Shown here one piece after another: positions 28,388-38,343 of a stretch of DNA of 52,402 nucleotides. Numbering within the stretch: the stretch's first letter is position 1; each line of letters begins with the position of its first letter. The translations under genes and the position numbers were made by a program. This stretch comes from Daejeonella sp. (lineage in GTDB: Bacteria; Bacteroidota; Bacteroidia; Sphingobacteriales; Sphingobacteriaceae): NCBI RefSeq assembly GCF_017495225.1, contig NZ_JAFEIG010000035.1, positions 1 to 52,402 of the forward strand. Reading direction: 5' to 3'. The notes beneath the pieces are model-generated. The model did no database searches. It worked only from the letters and a program-made list of their open reading frames with translations, and was not told where the DNA came from.

Positions 28388-29185
28388 TTAATAAAACGTA
28401 GTATAGAAAGTTGCAGAGAAAGGAAATGAAGTATTTCCCAATATTCCTCTAGTATAAACTGTATAAGCTCTCCCTTTTGGAAAAGTTAACGTTGTACCTG
28501 CCGTAATTTGAGGAACACCAGTAGTAGAATTATTGAAAAATAATTTAACTGAAGCAGTGCTCCCACCTACACCAGCTGTACCAGGTATCTCAACAAACTC
28601 TGAAGCAGTACCAAAAGCTACATTAGAAATTAATTTAGTTCCTGTAGCAGAATCTTTCACTAAGTCATAGCTTGGCCCACCGTTATAAAAGTTAACCAAA
28701 CGAACAAAAACTTTTGAAGTATCTAAAGCAGGTGATTTATCTTCCAACACCAATATTGATGGAATAGTTTTATCCACACCATAAGTGCCACCAGTAATAA
28801 CGGTATAGTATTTACCAGGAGCTGTAGTAATTAGCTTGTCTAATACTTTCAAGCCTGGATCTACAGTAGCTTTAGGCAAAGTTTTAGCTGTTAACTGATG
28901 GTTCCCTGGGGAAGTTACCGCATAGCCTAAATCTGGAAATAGCCCATTGTAAGCAAAACCTGCTGTTTCTAAGCCAGTTGATGATAAAGCAGATGTAAAC
29001 TTAGGTCCATCCATATAGTAATTAATTACAGGGCTAGACGGTGTTAAATTTAAAATCTTGACATAAGAATACTTCGGATCACCAGGTGCTACCTTTTCAT
29101 ATTCGGTAGTTTCTACTAGCGTTCCTTTTTCGCAAGCTGTAAATAGCGTTGCACAAGCCGCGATTATATATAATAATTTTTTCAT
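28388..29185 (-). CDS. DUF4397 domain lipoprotein
   Basis: The 265-residue protein begins with a lipoprotein signal (MKKLLYIIAACATLFTACEKG, lipobox TAC). Two DUF4397-like Ig-fold repeats follow: YVKILNLTPSSPVINYYMDG near residue 40 and KVFVRLVNFYNGGPSYDLV near residue 157. It is anchored in the outer or inner membrane and probably displayed at the surface. It is the third gene of the susC-susD unit, 21 bp after susD, a position often held by surface glycan-binding accessory proteins. Its ligand is unknown. Confidence 0.85.
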   Translation of the reverse strand: MKKLLYIIAACATLFTACEKGTLVETTEYEKVAPGDPKYSYVKILNLTPSSPVINYYMDGPKFTSALSSTGLETAGFAYNGLFPDLGYAVTSPGNHQLTAKTLPKATVDPGLKVLDKLITTAPGKYYTVITGGTYGVDKTIPSILVLEDKSPALDTSKVFVRLVNFYNGGPSYDLVKDSATGTKLISNVAFGTASEFVEIPGTAGVGGSTASVKLFFNNSTTGVPQITAGTTLTFPKGRAYTVYTRGILGNTSFPFSATFYTTFY

Positions 29186-29206
29186 GTTTATTTAATTTTA
29201 TAAAGA

Positions 29207-30757
29207 TTAAGGCTCAGTAAACCACATTTTATAGGTATGATAATCAACTTTATCAGCACCAATTTTCTTAAGTGCATCTACATTCCAAAGGTATTCTGAA
29301 TTGTATCTTGGACGCGTACGTTGTGCTGGCTTACCACCATTATCTGCAAAGAAAGATGTTGGAAAGAAAAATGCATTTACATAAGGATTATTGCCTTTTG
29401 AATCTCCAACATTGTAATTGTATTTACGTAAATCGTTCCAAGTTTCTACAAAACCATAACCGTAAAGCGCTAAATATTTTTGCAACATAATGTCTGCTAA
29501 CGTTAATGAAGCAGCAGTTTTTTTCACTGCGTCACTTGCCAAATAGGCAGCTTTTGCGGCTGGTGTAATTGCCGGACCTACCGAGCTTACAAAATCTATA
29601 CTTGCACCAATACCAGCTTGATAAGCAGTTAATGCTAAATCAGGATTTCCTGATCTAAAAGCAGCCTCTGCCTTAATGAATTGCATCTCAGCGAAGGTCA
29701 TTATTGGAAACCCTGCATTGTCTTTAAAAATGTATTTACCTTGTCCAGCACCCGGATTTGCACTCGCTAAAGAGCCCCAAGGATTAGGAATTTGATTTTT
29801 TAAAGCAACAGTACCTGGATCAGAAGAGCCTGGATTGGTTCCTCTGAACGTCCCATCAACAGATGCGGTTATCATATTATTTCTACGTGGGTCGATTACA
29901 CTTCCCGGTGTACCTGTTAGGTAAGTTCCATCTAATAAACCAACAATTAACCTAGTTTGACGGTATGAACCTAAATTAGCTCTTAATGGGCCAAAAAAGT
30001 TACCATTTACAGCAGTTGTTCCATCATTAGGGACAATAAAGTTATCTGCATTACTTGCTAAGGCTTTATCTACATATTCGATTACTTTAGTTGGGTTATA
30101 GCTAGCTTTATTAATTAGGTTATTGGCATTTCTAGCCAATAAACCGTAATTAAATTTAATCCATTTACTCGCATCACCTTTGTAAGCTAAATCATACGCA
30201 AGCATTTTACCTTGAGATCCTTTACCGTCGGTTCTTTGGAAGTTTTTAATAGACTCATTAGCTAACCTTACTACTTCGGCATAAACCTCTTCCTGCGAAT
30301 CGTAGTCAAATACAAAACGATTTGGTTCGAAAGCTTGTTTTAAGATTATTTCACCATGGTAATCTGTAGCCACTTGCCAGCCCCAAGCTCTAAGACTTTG
30401 TGCTAAACCAACATAGTTCCATTCTTCTCTTTTCTGGCTATCTTCTATAATCAAGGATAAATTTGCACCCAAACCATAATAAGTTGTTCTCCAAATTTCA
30501 CCTAAGCCATCACTACCTACAAGCCAACCATGCGTTTCACCAACATTTACATTACCGCCAAAATACTGTATGGTACCACCTAAATATCTTGCATCAAACT
30601 GTATCCCACGTTCCATTTGCGCAAATAGTGGTGGTGTTAGTGTTTTACTTTCTGGATTTTGCGGCGTAGCCGGGTCAGTATTTACATCGAAATACTTTTT
30701 ACATCCAGAAAATGTAATTGCAACCGCAATTAAAACTAAATATATTTTTTTCATCAT
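29207..30757 (-). CDS. SusD/RagB-family nutrient-binding lipoprotein
   Basis: The 516-residue protein starts with two adjacent Met codons and a lipoprotein signal ending FSGCKKYFDVNTDP. It matches the SusD-like (PF12771-type) group: an N-terminal DVNTDP motif, TPR-like helices (LAQSLRAWGWQVATDYHGEI) and the C-terminal segment KYLALYGYGFVETWNDLRKYNY. SusD proteins cap the SusC porin on the cell surface and hand over the substrate. It lies 8 bp downstream of the susC-type gene. The substrate cannot be read from sequence and no glycoside hydrolase is nearby. Confidence 0.93.
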   Translation of the reverse strand: MMKKIYLVLIAVAITFSGCKKYFDVNTDPATPQNPESKTLTPPLFAQMERGIQFDARYLGGTIQYFGGNVNVGETHGWLVGSDGLGEIWRTTYYGLGANLSLIIEDSQKREEWNYVGLAQSLRAWGWQVATDYHGEIILKQAFEPNRFVFDYDSQEEVYAEVVRLANESIKNFQRTDGKGSQGKMLAYDLAYKGDASKWIKFNYGLLARNANNLINKASYNPTKVIEYVDKALASNADNFIVPNDGTTAVNGNFFGPLRANLGSYRQTRLIVGLLDGTYLTGTPGSVIDPRRNNMITASVDGTFRGTNPGSSDPGTVALKNQIPNPWGSLASANPGAGQGKYIFKDNAGFPIMTFAEMQFIKAEAAFRSGNPDLALTAYQAGIGASIDFVSSVGPAITPAAKAAYLASDAVKKTAASLTLADIMLQKYLALYGYGFVETWNDLRKYNYNVGDSKGNNPYVNAFFFPTSFFADNGGKPAQRTRPRYNSEYLWNVDALKKIGADKVDYHTYKMWFTEP

Positions 30758-30765
30758 TTTAATAA

Positions 30766-33700
30766 TTAAAATCCAACATTAACACCAAACGAAAACGTTC
30801 TTGGCAATCCGAAAGAGCCAAAATCTATACCAGTACCACCAGTACCACCAGAAGCAGCACTTAAGCCATTAACCGATGGATCTACACCTTTATAATTAGA
30901 GATTAACAATAAATCTGTTCCAGTAGCAAATACGCCAGCGCTTTTAAACACTTTGCTTGCACCAAATAAGGTTTTAGGTAAATTATATCTTAAAGTAACC
31001 TCTTTTAATCTAACCCAATTGATATCTCTTTCAATGAAATCATTTACATTATAAAAAGTAGAATAATAAGAAGTTGTGATATAAGGAATTACCACTACAT
31101 TATTTGGCGTAGGGGTATCAGTATTCTCTAATCCATCTCTCATTACCCCTTTTATAATACGTGGTTGTTCACGATCTAAACTTAGTTTAGACATTCCACG
31201 AGCATATAAATAAGCTTCTGTAGCATTATAAATATCGCCACCTTTACGAATATCCATTAAGAAACTTAAGTTAAAGTTTTTTAATGTGAAACTGTTGTTA
31301 ATACCTAATCCAAAATCTGGAGCAGCATCACCCATTGGTGTAAAATTAGTATCCTTAATTGGCATACCATTTACTGGGTTAATTAAAGTCTCACCTTTAT
31401 TATTTCTTAAATAATCTGTTCCTGCTAGTGCCGAAACCGAATTGCCTGCAAAATATTGCTTTCTAACATTATCAGCTAACCAACTATCAGAAACGTAGAA
31501 AGTAGTTTGACCTCCAGGTAAAGATTTGATTTCTCCTCGTTGTCTGCTTAAATTAGCTTGAATATCCCAAGAAAAATTCTTCTTTAAAATTGGAGTTCCT
31601 TTAACGGTTAATTCAAAGCCTCTATTTTCAATTACACCACTGTTAATGTAAGCTAAAATCGAACCTGTTGCATAACTTAAACGCGGTGCAGTAATTTGTC
31701 CATCACTTTTAGTATTGAAATAAGAGAAACTCGTTGATAATCTATCTCTCAAGAATACTAAATCCATACCTAAGTCTATAGTAGTAGTAAATTCTGCCCT
31801 TAAATCTGGATTACCTAATGTTACATCGTTTGCGAAACCACCACCTGTTGTAGTTTGTGCAATTAACTTAGTTTTCTTAATGTAAGCAGTTCTGGCATCT
31901 TTACCACCTTGACCCCAAGATGCTCTAAATTTACCTTCTGTTAACCAACTTAATTTTTTAAACATTGGTAATTCTGTAAATACAAAACTTAATGCAGTTG
32001 CTGGATAAAAGAAACTAACATCACCAGGGCTTAAAGTAGACGAATAATCTTGACGACCTGTTAATGTTAGATATAGCATATCAGCATAGCCTAATTCTGC
32101 TTGTCCGAATGCACCCATTTTACGTTTGTAAATATCTGTAAATTGTACTCTTTGCGTAGTTGGATCTGTATTGTTTAAACTGAAAAATCCAGATTGATAA
32201 AATCTAGTACCAAATTGAGCAGTAGTTTGATCTCTATCATCACTTACGTCATAACCAACAGTTAATCTAGGTGAGAATTTTCCGAAAGTTTTCTTAGCAG
32301 TTACAATTAAATTACCATTGTAAAGTATTTTGTTTTCAGAAAAGGTATTCATACCTCCTCCTACATAGGAACTACCAGAACCAGTGGCTCCAAAAGATTG
32401 AGCATCATACCCACTTAAACCTTGCATGGTATAAATATCCATACCCGCTTTTAAGCCAATATTTAACCATTTTAAAGGTTTGTAATCAATACCATAATTA
32501 CCAATTACACGAGAAACTTTATCAGAGTTAGGGTTGTTTTCCATTGCCCAAAGTGGGTTATCTAACTCTGCACTATTAGAACCTGTAATCGTTCTTCTAC
32601 CACCAGTTTCAGTATATCTGTTTCTAATGTCATCAATTACAGGCCAAGTTAACACACTTAGCATTGGACTTGAAGCTCCTTTAAATGTTTTATTAGTGTT
32701 AGAAGAAATAACATTAAAAGATGCATTCATACTCACCTTATCACTAATTTTAGATACACCAGTTAATTTCGCATTGATGCTTTTAAAATCTGTCCCATCA
32801 ATTACACCATTTTGATCAGTATAGCTAACGCTACTTCTTACAGAAAGCGCATCAGTACCACCAGCAACTGATACGTTGTGTCTTTGTGTGAAACCAGTTT
32901 TATAAAAAGCACCTAAGTTGTCATAACGTTGAAATCTATCTGGATATTTAGCGCCAAAATATGTTCTAGTACGAACTTCTTCGTCAAAAATACCTCCAGC
33001 ACCACCACCATATACAGTTTGTACCTCAGGAAAGCGGTAAGCATTGTCTAATTTAAATACATTATTATATGCTACAGTAGCTTTACCAGCTTTAGCTCTT
33101 TTAGTGGTAATTACAACCGCACCAGAAGCACCTTGAGTACCATATAAAGCTGCAGCTTCTGGTCCTTTTAGAATTGTCAACGATTCAATATCTTCAGGAT
33201 TAATATCCATTCCTCTATTACCATAATCATTTTGACGGTTGTAAGTACCTTGACCAACTAAATTATACTCACTAAAAGTATTGTTAGAAATAGGTAAACC
33301 ATCAATTACAAATAAAGGCTGATTATCTCCATCTAATGAAACAGCACCACGAATGATGATGGAAGATGAAGCTCCAGGAGTACCATTTGTAGGTGTAATG
33401 GTTACACCAGCTACACGACCTTGTAAAGCATTGATAAAGTTTTCTCTCTGACTACCCGCAATATCGGCACCAGAGGTAGTTTGAGCCTCATATCCTAGAG
33501 ATCTCTTAGATCGTTCTATACCTTGAGCCGTAACTACGACCTCACTTAAAGACTGTGCATTTTCTGTAAGTGCAACATTAATCACAGCAAGCGTACCTAC
33601 AGTCACCTCTTTAGTATTCATTCCTAAGAATATGAATTGAAGAACATCCCCCTTGTTAGCTTTAATTGCATACATACCGCCTATGTCCACTTGAGTAGCA

Positions 33701-33852
33701 ATAGTTGTTCCTTTAATTTTGACAGTAGTTCCTGGAATGGGCAATCCATCTTCTGCCGATGTTACCTTGCCGGTAACTGCAATTTGCTGCGCCATAACTT
33801 GTATAGCTAACAAAAATGTGCCCAAAAATAGCATGAGTAATTTTTTTTTCAT
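30766..33852 (-). CDS. SusC/RagA-family TonB-linked outer-membrane transporter
   Basis: The 1028-residue protein has a signal peptide (MKKKLLMLFLGTFLLAIQVMAQ), a carboxypeptidase-regulatory-like domain (residues about 23-105: ITGKV-type start, LPIPGTTVKIKGT), then a plug domain with LYGTQGASGAVVITTKRAK, and a 22-strand barrel ending RTFSFGVNVGF with the terminal aromatic. It forms an energised importer with the SusD protein downstream. It is the first gene of the operon and lies divergent to a broken DeoR-family regulator gene that may once have controlled it. Confidence 0.95.
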   Translation of the reverse strand: MKKKLLMLFLGTFLLAIQVMAQQIAVTGKVTSAEDGLPIPGTTVKIKGTTIATQVDIGGMYAIKANKGDVLQFIFLGMNTKEVTVGTLAVINVALTENAQSLSEVVVTAQGIERSKRSLGYEAQTTSGADIAGSQRENFINALQGRVAGVTITPTNGTPGASSSIIIRGAVSLDGDNQPLFVIDGLPISNNTFSEYNLVGQGTYNRQNDYGNRGMDINPEDIESLTILKGPEAAALYGTQGASGAVVITTKRAKAGKATVAYNNVFKLDNAYRFPEVQTVYGGGAGGIFDEEVRTRTYFGAKYPDRFQRYDNLGAFYKTGFTQRHNVSVAGGTDALSVRSSVSYTDQNGVIDGTDFKSINAKLTGVSKISDKVSMNASFNVISSNTNKTFKGASSPMLSVLTWPVIDDIRNRYTETGGRRTITGSNSAELDNPLWAMENNPNSDKVSRVIGNYGIDYKPLKWLNIGLKAGMDIYTMQGLSGYDAQSFGATGSGSSYVGGGMNTFSENKILYNGNLIVTAKKTFGKFSPRLTVGYDVSDDRDQTTAQFGTRFYQSGFFSLNNTDPTTQRVQFTDIYKRKMGAFGQAELGYADMLYLTLTGRQDYSSTLSPGDVSFFYPATALSFVFTELPMFKKLSWLTEGKFRASWGQGGKDARTAYIKKTKLIAQTTTGGGFANDVTLGNPDLRAEFTTTIDLGMDLVFLRDRLSTSFSYFNTKSDGQITAPRLSYATGSILAYINSGVIENRGFELTVKGTPILKKNFSWDIQANLSRQRGEIKSLPGGQTTFYVSDSWLADNVRKQYFAGNSVSALAGTDYLRNNKGETLINPVNGMPIKDTNFTPMGDAAPDFGLGINNSFTLKNFNLSFLMDIRKGGDIYNATEAYLYARGMSKLSLDREQPRIIKGVMRDGLENTDTPTPNNVVVIPYITTSYYSTFYNVNDFIERDINWVRLKEVTLRYNLPKTLFGASKVFKSAGVFATGTDLLLISNYKGVDPSVNGLSAASGGTGGTGIDFGSFGLPRTFSFGVNVGF

Positions 33853-34072
33853 AAACGCCAGTTTGGTTAAAAATTTAAGTTTTGTTTTGTTAATATTTGG
33901 TTTTGTTAATTAAGCAAGAATACGCAAAATAAAAATTAAAAATGATAAATGTTTTTCAGGCTCAAAAGAAATTCATCAACTTTATTCTTAAATATTTTGG
34001 ATTTATTTTACAAAAACCCGTAAAAAACCCACATTTTAATTTTATAACTTAATATTTAAAATTGCGGTATAA

Positions 34073-34813
34073 ATGTTAAAGAAAGACATGACTTTGTGAT
34101 GCGACAAATCAACCTACACAATAAGGGAGCTTACCTCTGATTTAGTTCAATTACTAAATGATTCTGAAGATACGATTAGACGCGATTTACTGGAGATGTC
34201 TGATGATAACCTATTATTTAAGGTACATGGCGGTGCATTATCCAAATCATACCTTTCTACTTTTGATGACAGTACAGTTTATGCCAATAAAGCTAAAATT
34301 AAAATTGCAAAAAACTATCCCTTTAATTAAGGATGGAATGGTTATTTTAACTGGGGCTGGAACTACAATCATAGAATTTGTTAAACAACTACCTGAAAAT
34401 TTGCAATCTACATTTTTTACCATTAGTCCTTTAGTAGCCGTTGAACTTTCTAAGTACCCTATGATTGATTGAAACTAATTGATGGTTTATTCTCTAAAAA
34501 CTCTCAAATTACTCATAGCGGTCATGTCATTAATCAACTTTCTGGAATAAATGCAGACTTATGTTTGTTTGGGACAAGTGCGCTATATGCTAAAGATGGC
34601 TTAACAGAAAAAGATTAGGAAATTAATCAGTTAAAAAAGAAAATGTTAAACTCTACTAAAAAATCTGCCGTATTTTGTATCTCTGAGAAGCTTAACATCT
34701 CTTTAGGACTAAAAGTTGCAGCATTAGAAAACATAAATTTATTTGTCACAGAATTAGAACCTGCAAAAGAAATGTTATTACAATATCAAATTAAAGGATT
34801 AAAAATAATTTAA
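34073..34813 (+). pseudogene. Broken DeoR/GlpR-family transcriptional regulator
   Basis: Pieces of one DeoR-family protein lie in order in different frames. The N-terminal helix-turn-helix is IRELTSDLVQLLNDSEDTIRRDLLEMS and then VHGGALSK. After a frame change come KTIPLIKDGMVILTGAGTTIIEFVKQL and the ISPLVAVEL segment. After another come KLIDGLFSKNSQITHSGHVI, LCLFGTSALYAKDGLTEKD, CISEKLN and LFVTELEP. Lesions: TGA at 34097-34099 (codon 9), a frameshift near 34310-34325, another near 34470, and a TAG near 34616. DeoR regulators usually sense sugar phosphates. Its place divergent to susC suggests it regulated that operon. Confidence 0.88.
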
Positions 34814-35395
34814 TAATAAATATGTGAGTCAAGTTAATAGTGGTAAATAGATATTAAATGTAAAATGATGTAACTTTTTAAAAATACCACAACCTTTACC
34901 GCTCCGTTCGCTACACCATACCACTTTAATGGCAAGATTAAAACTATAAGAAGAAAGGAGGTTCGAAAAACTTCCAGTTACAGTTTTTAAAAATCCAAAA
35001 TAGGCATCAATAAGTGTTTCCCATCGCATTGCTAATAATATTAAATTAATTGATGGCGATTATTAGGAATTTGAAATATAACACACTATTAAAAATTTAC
35101 TTTATAAGTTATATTTAATAATATATATTGTTGTTATACTAAGCTTAAAAAAACATTTACGTTAAATCGTGAGTGGTTTTTTTGTGAGGTTTTCGGTAGA
35201 GACACACGGCCGTTTGAAATTACATTATTCAATAATTAATTGGGTAAATTAATGTGAATGGTACTTCGGAGACACACCACCCTGTGTAATTACAAAAACA
35301 TAATCAATTAAAAATCAGGCCATTTTATTCATCAAAATCCATATCAACATTCATTTCGGGTTTGAAAACGGTAGGCAGTAATTTATCAAAGAATT
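34814..35395. other. Intergenic region with two degenerate family B REPs
   Basis: No convincing gene was found. At 35198-35214 there is GTAG followed by the left half of the family B palindrome (GACACACGGCCGT) before the sequence diverges. At 35268-35289 there is a damaged copy (GAGACACACCACCCTGTGT). These are the outermost copies of the family B REPs that cluster around RAYT-2. A 66-codon minus-strand frame (34829-35029) has no recognisable features. Confidence 0.65.
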
Positions 35396-36751
35396 TTAAA
35401 GCAAGGTAATCAATGCTTGTTTCACCTCGTCTTTTAAACGATATAAAGTAAGACGCTTATCCTCTTCAAACTGGAAACGTTCTATGGCATCATGAACCTG
35501 GAAATATAAAAGCAGCTTCATGTTAAGATTGTTTAAAAACTTGGTGCGTATTCGTCGTTGGTTTTCTGGCGTTTTTGTTTCTAATTTCAAAATTTCATTA
35601 ATCTGCAGTACAGAAATAAACTTCGCAGCTTGTTCCCCCGCTTCTGCTTCAATTAATTTCTTAAGTAACATATGCTCTAAGAGCCCAAAATGATGCCCGT
35701 TTTTAACAATAGTAGCCGAATGTTGTTGAGGTTTTTTAAAGCGGAAATAAGCCACTGCTCCCAAACCAATCAGACTCAAGCCTGCAACGAGGTAGCCATA
35801 AAGTGTATAATTGACATCATCATAAAATTTACCAATATACTTAGCTTCTTTGAGCAATGCCTTTTTCGACAATTTTACCTGTGTCTTTTGATTCTCCCAA
35901 TAACTAAAAATAGAATCACCTACGGTATAAAAACTTTTTAAGTGAAAGTATTTAGGGTTAGCTACAACTGAAACTTCATTTTTTATAGGATCAATGATAT
36001 ACATTTTATCAGGTAGCATTTGAATAAAATGTGCGCCATCCCAATACACAATTCTAACGGATTTGAAAGGCAGTAAAGAATTTATTTCTCCAAGTTCTGT
36101 CCATTTAAGGGATTTAAAATCAAAAGCATAAAGCCTATCACTAATAACTCTATTGAATTTTTTTAAACCTAACTCTATTTCTGAAGCGCCTGAATAAAAG
36201 GTATCATTTTGTTTAGCATAACCTTGGTATCCTTCCGAAAATGACTCTGGTCCAAAATTTTCTGTCCGAATGTTTTGCCATTCTTGATTCGTTTGATCAT
36301 AATAAGTCAAAACCCTACTATAGCTCCAAAATCCATATCCACCAAAATTATATAAGGTATCATTTCTCACAAATTGTGGGGCATTAAAATTATAACCCTT
36401 AGAATAAGTTTTGTCTAAACGAGTTAGCAGTTTTTTAGCTTGATCAAATTGGTACACCTTCCCTGTGCCAGCTACTGTAAATAAAATACTGTCGAGTTTA
36501 CTTGAATAAAAAAACTGGCTCGAAAATTTCTGCGGTAAATCTTCTATTACATTGGAATCAATAGTAAAAGTCCCAATAACATTCCATATTCCAGCTTGTT
36601 CCTCGCGAAAATAGGTTTTACTATCTACATCAATTCGATCTCTCGAATGTGTTTTGGGATTCATCCATTCGAAATAACGGTTTTGCGCTTTCGCAGAGTC
36701 AAAAAACAATAAAAATATGCTGACAGTGAATATTGCGTAAATACATTTCAT
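35396..36751 (-). CDS. Propeller-TM-winged-helix-like membrane protein, paralogue A
   Basis: The 451-residue protein has a signal peptide (MKCIYAIFTVSIFLLFFDSAKAQ) and a periplasmic region to about residue 315 with Kelch-like repeats (GYNFNAPQF..., GGYGFWSYSRVLTYYD, LYAFDFKSLKWTELG). One membrane helix lies at 317-337. The cytoplasmic domain (about 355-440) is helical with LKKLIEA, IN-EIL, TKTPENQRRIR, N-x-KL and EDKR, a layout resembling a winged helix. The protein at 50485-51849 has the same architecture and motifs. The two bracket the surface-protein locus. I infer a one-component sensor acting across the inner membrane, possibly on transcription. The family is not one I can name. Confidence 0.72.
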   Translation of the reverse strand: MKCIYAIFTVSIFLLFFDSAKAQNRYFEWMNPKTHSRDRIDVDSKTYFREEQAGIWNVIGTFTIDSNVIEDLPQKFSSQFFYSSKLDSILFTVAGTGKVYQFDQAKKLLTRLDKTYSKGYNFNAPQFVRNDTLYNFGGYGFWSYSRVLTYYDQTNQEWQNIRTENFGPESFSEGYQGYAKQNDTFYSGASEIELGLKKFNRVISDRLYAFDFKSLKWTELGEINSLLPFKSVRIVYWDGAHFIQMLPDKMYIIDPIKNEVSVVANPKYFHLKSFYTVGDSIFSYWENQKTQVKLSKKALLKEAKYIGKFYDDVNYTLYGYLVAGLSLIGLGAVAYFRFKKPQQHSATIVKNGHHFGLLEHMLLKKLIEAEAGEQAAKFISVLQINEILKLETKTPENQRRIRTKFLNNLNMKLLLYFQVHDAIERFQFEEDKRLTLYRLKDEVKQALITLL

Positions 36752-36910
36752 AGATGAATATTCATAAAAATTAAAATTATGAAATTATCTTAAAAAATTT
36801 AATGAAAATGTGTAATAACACGTTAGACACACGATTAAATAATAATGTTTTTGGACTTTAAATATTCCTTGTAGGTTTAAATATCAACATCCATTGTGTT
36901 TGTTTACACA

Positions 36911-37100
36911 AGACACACGGCCGTGTGTCTCCTTGATAATAAATAATTAACCTGAATCACGGTGAGGAGACACACGGCCGTGTGTCTCTACGATATTAAA
37001 TAATTGATCTGAATGATGGTGAGGAGACACACGACGGTGTGTCTACGATATTATATAATTGAGCTGAATGACGGTATAGAGACACACGGCCGTGTGTCTC
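36911..37100. repeat. Tandem array of four family B REPs, about 56-bp period
   Basis: Palindromes lie at 36911-36930, 36967-36988, 37024-37044 (damaged centre) and 37079-37100, each followed by a similar A+T-rich spacer (ATTAAATAATTGATCTGAATG-type). The core is GACACACGGCCGTGTGTC. Copies two and three have the CTAC foot, so they are reverse-oriented. The array fills most of the 348-bp gap between the AraC regulator and paralogue A; the last copy provides the AraC stop codon. Confidence 0.9.
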
Positions 37101-38230
37101 TAAGCGGTGTATTTACCACTATCCGCATTAGCAAGCACATAATCACTCACCGAAACCCCCATAAATTTCTTGAAATTCTTAGAGAAGGTAAATCGAGAAT
37201 TAAATAAACATTTATTCCCCAGTGAGTCTATGGTGAACTTATCAAGGTATCCCTCATTTATGAGTGAAACTGCATAATTGATCTTTACCAAATTACTAAA
37301 ATCATTCATTGAATAATGACAGTAATATTTGAAAATAAAATCTACATGGCTCCTCGGTATTTTAAGTTCTTTAGATATAAAATTTGGCGTAAGCGTATTT
37401 TTTGAAAGAATAGAATTTGACTTTTGGAGTTTTTTAATATTTAGAATAATGCCATCTATTTTAGTCGCAAGATTATTATTTAACACAGTATCTCGTTCTT
37501 CTACTGACTTTAAAGGCTTAATGCTCCATATTAAAAACTCCTGGGCTTCATTGAGCTGAATGTTTTTCAACAAACTCTGTTCCCCGAAAATGATGACAGG
37601 ATTTTTAAAAATATAGACTAGTGCAACTAACCAAAGCAAAGATGAATAACGATAAAAATCATTGAGATTCATTCCCGAATCAGCGCCACTAAATAAGAAA
37701 TAATTAGAAAATGCCACCAATAAAAATGTAATAAAAAACATCAGGATTGTCCATGTTCTAATTGTTTTATAGCTTGTTTTTTCAAGTAGAGATCGTTTCT
37801 TTATTTTTACTAATCCGAGAACCAAATATAAAACTGCAGTAAAGTAAGCAATAGAAAATATCAGAAAAAAATAATAGCTAACAGTATATTGGATAGAAAA
37901 AACATCAATTAAAACAAGTATGGCTGGAAGAATAAAATGGACTAATTCTTTTTTAAGATTAACACTTGATTTTATAAGTCTGCGGAAAAATAAATAATAA
38001 ACTGGTACAATAAAGAAGGCAGCAATAAGCTTGATTTTTAAAGGACTATAGGTTACATCTAGAAGGCCTAGAACTTCCATTCCATTGAGGAAACGCTGCA
38101 ATCCAGCAAGAAATAATATGATAATTAGGTACACATTTATTTTCCGATCAGAATTCTGATTAAACAGCATCAACAACACCACAAAGAGGCTTAAAAAACC
38201 GACCAATAAAGATAGGATGCTCAAAAACAT
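37100..38230 (-). CDS. AraC-family regulator with multi-helix membrane sensor domain
   Basis: The 376-residue protein has seven or so hydrophobic helices in residues 1-215 (first: LSILSLLVGFLSLFVVLLML). A linker follows, then an AraC-type double helix-turn-helix: TPNFISKELKIPRSHVDFIFKYY and then FTIDSLGNKCLFNSRFTFSKNFKKFMGVSVSDYV. It is therefore a membrane-anchored DNA-binding protein. Its stop codon TAG (37100-37102) is formed with the first base of a REP element, so the last residues (SGKYTA) may not be the ancestral end. It is divergent from the tail-collar gene across 113 bp, making that gene cluster its likely target. Confidence 0.86.
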   Translation of the reverse strand: MFLSILSLLVGFLSLFVVLLMLFNQNSDRKINVYLIIILFLAGLQRFLNGMEVLGLLDVTYSPLKIKLIAAFFIVPVYYLFFRRLIKSSVNLKKELVHFILPAILVLIDVFSIQYTVSYYFFLIFSIAYFTAVLYLVLGLVKIKKRSLLEKTSYKTIRTWTILMFFITFLLVAFSNYFLFSGADSGMNLNDFYRYSSLLWLVALVYIFKNPVIIFGEQSLLKNIQLNEAQEFLIWSIKPLKSVEERDTVLNNNLATKIDGIILNIKKLQKSNSILSKNTLTPNFISKELKIPRSHVDFIFKYYCHYSMNDFSNLVKINYAVSLINEGYLDKFTIDSLGNKCLFNSRFTFSKNFKKFMGVSVSDYVLANADSGKYTA

Positions 38231-38343
38231 GTGTCAAATAGTGGAAATATGTATCGAATATACGAATAAAATTGCGCTTATTTTTTAATAATGTACCTAT
38301 GTACTCTAATACATCTCTACATCTAAACTTTAATTTGAAAAAC

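Noticed and set aside
34829-35029. 66-codon minus-strand frame
   Set aside because: No signal peptide, domain or neighbour support; flanked by decayed sequence. Could be a fragment but cannot be supported.
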